A model generated the notes under the pieces. The model was not told where the DNA came from, ran no database searches, and was given only the letters and a program-made list of their open reading frames with translations. From CAZXYF01 sp964644705 (GTDB lineage Bacteria; Planctomycetota; Brocadiia; SM23-32), in assembly GCA_964644705.1 (NCBI GenBank), contig CAZXYF010000082.1, positions 1 through 12,774 on the forward strand: a stretch of 12,774 nucleotides of DNA. Direction: 5' to 3'. How positions within the stretch are numbered: position 1 is the stretch's first letter; every line of letters begins with the position of its first letter. The translations under genes were made by a program, and so were the position numbers. Shown piece after piece: positions 7,412 to 12,774 of this stretch.

Positions 7412-7600
7412 GCGGGATGGGAGATGCGAGATGCGGGAGGCGGGATACGGGATGCGGGATNNNNNNNNNNNNNNNNNNNNNNNNNNNNNNNNNNNNNNNN
7501 NNNNNNNNNNNNNNNNNNNNNNNNNNNNNNNNNNNNNNNNNNNNNNNNNNNNNNNNNNNNGCGGGATACGGGATGCGGGATCGGGATGCGGGATCGGGAC
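7412..7600 (+). repeat. Tandem heptamer array (G/A)CGGGAT, interrupted by an assembly gap
   Basis: From 7412 to 7460 seven consecutive 7-base units follow (G/A)CGGGAT; three are degenerate (GGGAGAT, GCGAGAT, GCGGGAG). After the gap, 7561-7600 holds six more units, two of them shortened to six bases (CGGGAT and CGGGAC). The first position varies between G and A. GGG triplets spaced by 3-4 bases satisfy the simple G-quadruplex pattern on the plus strand on both sides of the gap. The true copy number is unknown because the gap lies inside the array. A 7-base period is out of step with codons, so this is not coding. Confidence 0.9.
7461..7560. other. Assembly gap of exactly 100 N
   Basis: There are exactly 100 unknown bases, which is the conventional placeholder for a gap of unknown size. 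The same heptamer runs into both edges, so the break probably comes from collapsed or unresolved tandem repeats. Real array length cannot be inferred. Confidence 0.95.
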
Positions 7601-7727
7601 TCCCGTGGGAATGGATTATGGGAACAGGAATACCCGGGATGCACAGTTACCACGACACAAATTTGAGCATCAGAGAACCTTCCCCCTACCGCCAGGCCTG
7701 GCCAAAACACCAATTCGGGATGTATAG

Positions 7728-7823
7728 ATCTTTGTCTTCACCTTCGTCTTTACCAAACATCTGCCGTTGTTTTTTGGCGGTATCAGCCCCAGTAGAAGGG
7801 CAGACGAAGGCAAAGACAAAGAT
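7728..7823. repeat. Inverted repeat with 22-bp arms around a 52-bp centre
   Basis: The left arm (7728-7749) and right arm (7802-7823) are reverse complements at 20 of 22 positions. The arms consist of CTTTGTC/CTTCGTC-type words. The centre holds a smaller potential fold (TACC 7751-7754 with GGTA 7779-7782) and a run of six or more T at about 7770-7775. It could act as a two-way terminator or RNA stability structure between the convergent genes, or be a small fold-back element. No transposase or clear target duplication is seen. Confidence 0.65.
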
Positions 7824-7859
7824 AAAGAGGATAGATGCATTGCCTCGGGATATTTAGGG

Positions 7860-7880
7860 GTGGTTCGCGAGATGAACCAC
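7860..7880. other. Small perfect hairpin
   Basis: GTGGTTC (7860-7866) and GAACCAC (7874-7880) form a perfect 7-bp stem with a 7-base loop. There is no T-run on either strand, so a terminator role is uncertain. It lies within the convergent spacer downstream of the ThyA-like gene. Confidence 0.4.
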
Positions 7881-7911
7881 ATTTCGGGCTCACAACTACC
7901 TCGGGGCCCAT

Positions 7912-7937
7912 CAAAACGTCCATTTGTGAACGTTTTG
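7912..7937 (-). terminator. Candidate terminator of the ThyA-like gene
   Basis: CAAAACGT (7912-7919) and ACGTTTTG (7930-7937) form a perfect 8-bp stem with a 10-base loop. It begins 18 bases after the stop codon of the minus-strand gene. The U-rich stretch lies inside the 3' arm rather than after it, so this is a weak intrinsic terminator at best. Confidence 0.35.
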
Positions 7938-7955
7938 GGCAGCACTTCCCTCCCC

Positions 7956-8858
7956 TTATTCTGCGTCTCCTCTGGCGTAATAGTCGGGGTCCTCGGCCAG
8001 ATGGCCCCTGGCTTCCTGGAACATCGGTTCAACTTTTTCCGAATCCCAGGCCCGATCCACATAGGGAGTCTTTTTCATCTTCTCCACCTCATCTGCCCAT
8101 TTTTCATTCCGGTATTGACCGTATATGTGGAGGGAATCCGACATGTCCACGTATCGCCCCGTACTTACCGGCTCCCCCAGCTCCTCTGAAAGTCGATCCG
8201 CAATGATCGATTGCAGGTCCGTCAGGGCAAAAACGTTCATAAACCACGCCATTAGCAGATCGCGAGAACGCCAGTGAGCGTTGAAATTGAGCCGATATCC
8301 TTCCTCCTCCGGCAGCAGTCGGCCCCACAATCTCTGCAGACACGGCGGATCATAGGTGTTGGGATCGGCCTGAGGCATCCAGGTGATTGCCTGGGCGCGT
8401 CGTGAGTGGGGAGCTTCAGCCAACTTCCGGACGACGTAATCGATCTGATTCACCGCTCCAAACGGAGATTCCTCCTCCCCACTTTCCAATTCTTCAACTG
8501 GGGCATAGGCAAACAGGCGTTCGTGATAGGTGTAGGTCCATTTTCCCTCCGACGGATCGATCCAGTGATCATGGATCCCCTCCACTACTTCCTGCCGATA
8601 AACCTCCAGCTGCGTCGGACCTCCCGGAATGTTTTTGTGGAGACGGGGCTCGCCCATAGGTTCCTCCACCTCCACCATGACGGAGGCATCCAGGCTCGGC
8701 GGCTGTCCGTCATCGTCATATTCCGTTTTCACTTCGACGCCGTTCTCCCACACCCCGATCACAGCCCGCTCCCATGCTTCCGGCAGGGTGCGCCCCCTGA
8801 CATGCAGAACGGGGATATCCGCCATCTTTTCCGATGCACCTGTTGCGTCCGTTCCCAT
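7956..8858 (-). CDS. Divergent thymidylate-synthase-family protein (ThyA-like)
   Basis: This 300-aa protein keeps the folate-dependent pyrimidine methylase core. In E. coli ThyA numbering the following are identifiable: the phosphate-binding arginine pair from the partner subunit (SRR, R153-R154 here), catalytic Cys in DPPCLQ (C173), RSRD (R197, S198, D200), the Asn that distinguishes uracil from cytosine bases (N208 in FMNVF), and HIY (H244, Y246). It differs from standard ThyA: the His after catalytic Cys is Leu, Gln before the RS pair is Trp, and the N-terminal part (20-95, 'VRGRTLPEAWERAV') lacks the usual RTGTGT segment. It may be a real dTMP synthase of a variant class or a related dUMP/dCMP-modifying enzyme; retained Asn favours dUMP. 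The ATG at 8858 follows GGGAG by seven bases; M12 is an alternative. It is divergent from the acyl-CoA synthetase gene. Confidence 0.8.
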   Translation of the reverse strand: MGTDATGASEKMADIPVLHVRGRTLPEAWERAVIGVWENGVEVKTEYDDDGQPPSLDASVMVEVEEPMGEPRLHKNIPGGPTQLEVYRQEVVEGIHDHWIDPSEGKWTYTYHERLFAYAPVEELESGEEESPFGAVNQIDYVVRKLAEAPHSRRAQAITWMPQADPNTYDPPCLQRLWGRLLPEEEGYRLNFNAHWRSRDLLMAWFMNVFALTDLQSIIADRLSEELGEPVSTGRYVDMSDSLHIYGQYRNEKWADEVEKMKKTPYVDRAWDSEKVEPMFQEARGHLAEDPDYYARGDAE

Positions 8859-9082
8859 CCAATCACTCCCGTACAGAGACCTCTCCGAATATTAGTTCAG
8901 CGCCACAGCAGTACAGAGTTTACCAACCACACGCAGCCGCCGCAAGACCCCGGCGAGTTGCGAAAAAAGCTGACGATTGGTAAGCTAAAGCATTCCGCCG
9001 GTCAAATGATTTCATTCCCTGAGTTTTCCAGTTCCCCGCATGTATTCCGGGGCAAATAACGACATCAAGGAGCATAGCCGCC

Positions 9083-11185
9083 ATGCTGGAACATTTTTTC
9101 AAACCAGAATCTGTCGCCGTGGTAGGAGCAAGCCGGGAAGAGGGCAAAGTTGGTCATGACGTTCTCGTCAATCTCATGGACGATGGGTTTGACGGTCCCG
9201 TGTATCCCATCAACCCAAAAGCCGATGAAATCCACGGGCTCTCCTGCTACCCCGATATCACCAGCGTGGGCGAGTCCATTGACCTCGCCATAATCGTCCT
9301 GCCGGCCAAACTGGTGCTCAAAATCATCGACCAGTGCGCCGAGGCAGGAGTGGATTCGGTCATCATCATCTCCGCCGGTTTCAAGGAAGTCGGTGAACAA
9401 GGGGCGGAGATGGAACGCGAGCTGTCGCGAAAATGCGAACAATACGGAATCCGCTGCATCGGTCCGAACTGCCTCGGCGTGATCAGCGCCCCCCACGGTC
9501 TCAACGCTTCCTTCAGCGCCACCAGTCCCAATGCGGGAAACGTCGCGTTCCTGAGTCAGTCCGGGGCTTTTGGAACCGCCATGCTCGACTGGCTGGTCAG
9601 CTCACAGGCCCAGGGGCTGGGCATCTCGCGATTCATCAGTTACGGCAACAAGGCCGACGTGGACGAGACCGACCTTATCCAGGCGCTGGGCGAAGATGAG
9701 GAAACCGACGTCATCCTTGGCTACATTGAAAGCATAGACGATGGCCAGAAATTCATGCGGGTGGCGCGGGAAGTCACGCAGAAAAAACCCGTGGTTATCC
9801 TGAAATCGGGCCGAACCAGCGCGGGTGCCCAGGCGGCCTCCAGCCACACCGGAAGCCTGGCCGGATCCGACAACGCCTACGATGCCGCTTTCCGCCAGTG
9901 TGGCGTAATCCGGCCGGATACCGTTGAAAAATTCTTTGACTGTGTGCTCGGATTCGCCCGCCAGCAGCCCCCCACCGGTTCATCCGTCGCCGTGGTTACC
10001 AATGCGGGAGGGCCCGGGATCATGGCCACTGACGCGATCGAAGATTCCTCCCTCCAGATGGCCAGTCTGTCCGAATCAACGACCGATCAGCTGAAGGATC
10101 CCCTCCCGGCCGAAGCCAGCCTCGGCAATCCCGTCGATGTGATCGGGGACGCCCGGGCGGACCGGTATGAGGCGGCCATCGAGGCCTGCATCAACGACGA
10201 CAACGTGGATTCGCTGCTGACAATCATCACGCCCCAAACCTCAACGCAGATTGAGAAAACGGCGACCGTCATCGGTGAAGCGGCTCAGAACAGTGATAAA
10301 CCGGTTCTGGCCTCCTTCATGGGCGGCGACAGCGCTGAACGTGGCGCGCACGGACTGCAGCCCCTGCATGTGCCCAATTACACCCACCCGGACCGCGCCG
10401 TGGCTGTGCTCGACAGCATGGCCCGCTATGGGGCACGTCGACAGCAGGTGGAGAACCCGGACCTGGATTACGATTTCAACACGACCAAGATCGATGCGGT
10501 TCTGGACGATGCCGCACGCAAAGGCATGGATGAACTGGGGGAACGCCAGGCGCAGAAAATCATCCGCAACGCAGGCATCCGACTCCCGGCCACCGAACTC
10601 GCCTCAACCGCTGACCAGGCAGTGCAGGCCGCCCAGACGATTGGCTACCCCGTCGTCATGAAGATATCCTCCGATGACATCCTGCACAAATCCGACGCTG
10701 GCGGGGTGAAAGTGGGGATGGAAGGCTCAGAAGAAGTTCGCGAGGCATACTCACAAATCATCAACTCAGCCCGGGATTATGATCCCGATGCCGATATTGA
10801 TGGAGTGCTGGTGCAGGAAATGATCAGCGGAGGCAGCGAAGTCATCGTGGGCATGAACCGGGATCCCCAGTTCGGACCGTTGATCATGTTCGGTCTGGGC
10901 GGTATCTACGTCGAAGTCCTCAAGGACGTATCTTTCCGCGTCGCGCCTCTGACCAAAACCGATGCCCGCGAGATGATCGACGACATCCAATCGTCCCGCA
11001 TCCTCAAAGGATTCCGCGGGGAAGCACCGCGCGATCTTGACGCACTGGCGGAGGTAATTCTCCGGCTGTCGCAACTGTCGGTGGATTATCCCCAGCTGGC
11101 CGAGTGCGACATGAATCCCCTGCTTGTCTTCCCGGAAGGGGAAGGCATCGCGGCACTGGACGTGCGGTTCCGGGTCGAAAACTAA
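9083..11185 (+). CDS. ADP-forming acetate/acyl-CoA ligase, single-chain alpha-beta fusion
   Basis: This cytosolic enzyme should convert acyl-CoA, ADP and phosphate to the acid, ATP and CoA (or the reverse), a substrate-level ATP step in fermenting organisms. Domains in order: Rossmann CoA-binding (about 5-130, VAVVGAS), succinyl-CoA-ligase-like domain (about 145-290) with the phosphorylated active-site His in SSHTGSLAG (H255), a third ligase domain starting near TNAGGPG (~302-460), and a C-terminal ATP-grasp (about 478-695) containing the second, shuttle His in ILHKSDAGGV (H535) and the loop GLGGIYVEVLKD. Both His residues are present, so the enzyme should be active. At 700 aa it matches fused alpha-beta members, and no acetyltransferase domain is attached. 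Substrate preference cannot be read. AAGGAG lies ten bases before the ATG. Confidence 0.93.
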   Translation: MLEHFFKPESVAVVGASREEGKVGHDVLVNLMDDGFDGPVYPINPKADEIHGLSCYPDITSVGESIDLAIIVLPAKLVLKIIDQCAEAGVDSVIIISAGFKEVGEQGAEMERELSRKCEQYGIRCIGPNCLGVISAPHGLNASFSATSPNAGNVAFLSQSGAFGTAMLDWLVSSQAQGLGISRFISYGNKADVDETDLIQALGEDEETDVILGYIESIDDGQKFMRVAREVTQKKPVVILKSGRTSAGAQAASSHTGSLAGSDNAYDAAFRQCGVIRPDTVEKFFDCVLGFARQQPPTGSSVAVVTNAGGPGIMATDAIEDSSLQMASLSESTTDQLKDPLPAEASLGNPVDVIGDARADRYEAAIEACINDDNVDSLLTIITPQTSTQIEKTATVIGEAAQNSDKPVLASFMGGDSAERGAHGLQPLHVPNYTHPDRAVAVLDSMARYGARRQQVENPDLDYDFNTTKIDAVLDDAARKGMDELGERQAQKIIRNAGIRLPATELASTADQAVQAAQTIGYPVVMKISSDDILHKSDAGGVKVGMEGSEEVREAYSQIINSARDYDPDADIDGVLVQEMISGGSEVIVGMNRDPQFGPLIMFGLGGIYVEVLKDVSFRVAPLTKTDAREMIDDIQSSRILKGFRGEAPRDLDALAEVILRLSQLSVDYPQLAECDMNPLLVFPEGEGIAALDVRFRVEN

Positions 11186-11323
11186 ACGGCACCGGATTCT
11201 GCGATATCCTGTGAACTGCTCACTGCATGATGAATCAGTCGCCGTTCCCGAGAATCCCCGCCGAACATAACGACAGCACAGGCAACGTCATCACAGCATT
11301 GAGCAGATTCAGAACCGTGACCC

Positions 11324-12214
11324 ATGGATACCCCGCGTAAATGGTTGCTCGCGCTCAGGCCCTGGTCGTTTTCCATGAGCGTGATATCCGTATCAATGGG
11401 CACCTTGTGGGCGGCCGGGTCGGATGGCATCGGGTGGACACTGTATGGGCTGACCCTCCTGGCCATGGTCTTTTTTCACGCCGCCGCCAACCTGTTCAAT
11501 GATTATTCAGACGTCAAAAATCGCGTCGATGTGCCGGGTGCCCCCACCGCCCGATATCGGCCTCATCCACTGGTGCATCATGAGCTGAGTTTGAACCAGG
11601 TGCTGGCCGCTTCCCTGTGCTTGCTGGCGGCAGGGACCGCAATCAGTCTGTATCTGGCGGCCGCCCGGGGCTGGCCGATCGTCGGTATTGGGGTCGCGGG
11701 CGTAGCAGTGGGGATTGCATATACTGCCCGCCCCGTCGCTTTGAAACAGCATGCGCTGGGGGAAGTGGCGGTCTTTCTGGTGTGGGGTCCGCTCGCCGTG
11801 CAGGCCGCTTATTTCATTCAGGCCCAGACGCTGTCCCTCCCCCTGCTCTGGGTTTCCGTCCCCTTCGGCCTCCTCGTCGCCCTGACAATGCTCGCCAATA
11901 ACCTGCGCGATCATTCCTACGATAGCCAGCGGGACATACGGACCATATCCGTTCTGCTGGGACGAAAACGGACCCGGTGGCTGTACTCTTTCCTTATCGT
12001 ATGCGCATTCCTCGCGGTGGCGATAATGGCCTTTACGGGTCCGCTGACCGCGTGGTCCTTGATCGTGCTGCTGGCGGTCCCCACCGCGGTGCGGATGGGC
12101 CGCATGATTCACCGGGAAATCCCCGACGATGCCGACGCCAGAACGGCACGGCTGGTGATCAGTTTCGGCGTTCTCATGCTGATTGGCCTCATCATTGAGG
12201 GACTTCTCTCATAA
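11324..12214 (+). CDS. menA: UbiA-family prenyltransferase, probably 1,4-dihydroxy-2-naphthoate polyprenyltransferase (MenA)
   Basis: This integral membrane protein (296 aa, about eight or nine hydrophobic segments) should attach a polyprenyl chain to an aromatic acceptor, most likely dihydroxynaphthoate in menaquinone synthesis. Both prenyl-diphosphate/Mg sites are visible: NLFNDYSDVKNRVD (56-69) and NNLRDHSYDSQRDIRT (192-207). The following 'SVLLGRK' resembles the MenA 'RTLAVRLG' end of motif two, and YTARPVALKQHALGE (133-147) matches the MenA YTGGPxPLxxxxLGD segment. Other UbiA members (heme O, protoheme, chlorophyll) are less likely. The ATG at 11324 places the protein start just before the LLALRPWSF segment that opens the family, but the ribosome binding site is weak. 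It is 138 bp from the acyl-CoA ligase. No other men genes are present. Confidence 0.8.
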   Translation: MDTPRKWLLALRPWSFSMSVISVSMGTLWAAGSDGIGWTLYGLTLLAMVFFHAAANLFNDYSDVKNRVDVPGAPTARYRPHPLVHHELSLNQVLAASLCLLAAGTAISLYLAAARGWPIVGIGVAGVAVGIAYTARPVALKQHALGEVAVFLVWGPLAVQAAYFIQAQTLSLPLLWVSVPFGLLVALTMLANNLRDHSYDSQRDIRTISVLLGRKRTRWLYSFLIVCAFLAVAIMAFTGPLTAWSLIVLLAVPTAVRMGRMIHREIPDDADARTARLVISFGVLMLIGLIIEGLLS

Positions 12215-12457
12215 CGGAAGCACTGGCGTAGGTGCTCATTGAACCACGTTATTCCAGATGGGTCTACTGCCGTGCTTGTTCCGATTGAGTCCGGGCATTT
12301 CACAAACCTCAAGCGTGACTCATTCTAAAAGCAGCCTCAGCCACAGATAATGTCGAACAATCAGGGCAATTGTGAATCACAGAGTGTTTTCAACAACTCA
12401 AACGACAACGGTTTGGTCTCCGACCGACAAAGGCGAACGACGAGGGCAAACCAAAAA

Positions 12458-12488
12458 GGGCACGGCATCCCAAACCCTAATCGTGCCC
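12458..12488 (-). terminator. Candidate rho-independent terminator for leftward transcription
   Basis: Read on the minus strand, GGGCACG and CGTGCCC form a perfect 7-bp GC-rich stem with a 17-base loop, followed directly by TTTTT (12457-12453). The T-run exists only in this direction, so it would stop transcripts coming from the right edge. The loop is longer than ideal. Confidence 0.45.
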
Positions 12489-12570
12489 CATAATCTTTCG
12501 CCTTAATCCGGCCGTTCCCGGCAATCTTCATTGAACGGCAGATAAGGGAGAAGGATTAGGGGCATGGAAA

Positions 12571-12622
<52 letters not shown>

Positions 12623-12679
12623 CCCACGTATAGCAGCGCATCCTGCCTGCACAGTCGTTGCTGTTGCCGTTATTGAGAT

Positions 12680-12707
12680 GTTCAAAGTTGAATGTTCAAT
12701 GTTGGAC
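12680..12707. repeat. Two imperfect 14-mer copies rich in TTCAA/TTGAA dyads
   Basis: GTTCAAAGTTGAAT (12680-12693) and GTTCAATGTTGGAC (12694-12707) match at 11 of 14 positions. A decayed third copy may follow (GTTCTTGTTGTTGT, 12708-12721). The TTCAA and TTGAA words are complementary, so several short dyads are possible. It appears non-coding. Confidence 0.55.
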
Positions 12708-12774
12708 GTTCTTGTTGTTGTATGTCGTCTTACTTCGTCTTCCGTGCCGCTGTTCGCTGTTGTCGTTAACTCTC

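Larger units (their letters stand above)
7403..7955. other. Non-coding spacer between two convergent genes
   Basis: This stretch separates the 3' end of the HAD gene from the 3' end of the ThyA-like gene. It holds, in order, a heptamer array with a 100-N gap, a 12-bp palindrome (7691-7702), a 22-bp-arm inverted repeat (7728-7823), and two hairpins (7860-7880, 7912-7937). Open frames crossing it translate only to heptad-periodic peptides or end quickly, and I see no gene. Convergent 3' ends make this a transcription-termination zone. Confidence 0.75.

Noticed and set aside
7412..7600. CRISPR array
   Set aside because: Units are contiguous seven-base repeats with no spacers, and no cas gene is present.
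7691..7702. 12-bp palindrome GCCAGGCCTGGC as an operator
   Set aside because: A few such palindromes are expected by chance in 12.7 kb, and it lies between gene 3' ends, not near a promoter.
7407..7857. Open frames across the heptamer array on both strands
   Set aside because: They translate tandem heptamers and Ns into heptad-periodic RDAGxG-type peptides, lack ribosome binding sites and end shortly after the array.
8889..8894. TAATAT (minus strand) as -10 box of the ThyA-like gene
   Set aside because: The sequence 17 bases upstream (TCTGTA) is a poor -35 match; not strong enough to annotate.
9034..9052. CCCCG/CGGGG hairpin in the acyl-CoA ligase leader as a riboswitch or attenuator
   Set aside because: Only five base pairs with no alternative pairing or conserved riboswitch elements visible.
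12219..12236. Hairpin directly after menA as its terminator
   Set aside because: Only five base pairs (AGCAC/GTGCT) and no T-run after it.

Overview
The window looks like ordinary chromosome from a moderately GC-rich bacterium, probably of the Planctomycetes-Verrucomicrobia-Chlamydiae (PVC) group. The main clue is the first gene, a GreA transcript-cleavage factor with about 570 extra N-terminal residues, an architecture best known from Chlamydia and relatives. Spacers filled with GGGAT-type heptamers, TCGTCTT-type words and TTCAA/TTGAA words would fit Verrucomicrobia- or Kiritimatiellota-like genomes, but that placement is a guess from memory and could not be tested here. No phage, integrase, transposase, CRISPR, rRNA or tRNA gene was found.

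Layout. 48-2237 (minus): long greA. 2238-2471: divergent promoter region with two good sigma70-type promoters. 2472-3566 (plus): WecA/TagO-type polyprenyl-phosphate sugar-1-phosphate transferase. 3644-4723: PRPP synthetase with its own promoter overlapping the wecA stop. 4895-6649: arginyl-tRNA synthetase, closely followed by a HAD hydrolase (6689-7402) with an altered first motif. 7403-7955: non-coding spacer between convergent genes, holding a heptamer array interrupted by exactly 100 N, a large inverted repeat and small hairpins. 7956-8858 (minus): divergent thymidylate-synthase-family protein. 9083-11185 (plus): single-chain ADP-forming acyl-CoA synthetase. 11324-12214 (plus): MenA/UbiA-type prenyltransferase. 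12215-12774: non-coding, with a minus-strand terminator candidate, a second heptamer array in inverted orientation, and short dyad repeats.

The genes serve core functions: transcription fidelity (greA), lipid-linked glycan initiation (wecA), nucleotide and PRPP supply (prs, ThyA-like), translation (argS), energy from acyl-CoA (ADP-forming synthetase) and quinone synthesis (menA-like). They do not form one pathway. I found no convincing new multi-gene system. The points most worth following are the G-quadruplex-capable heptamer arrays in the two gene-free spacers, the ThyA-like enzyme, the Asp-to-Lys change in the HAD protein, and the long GreA.
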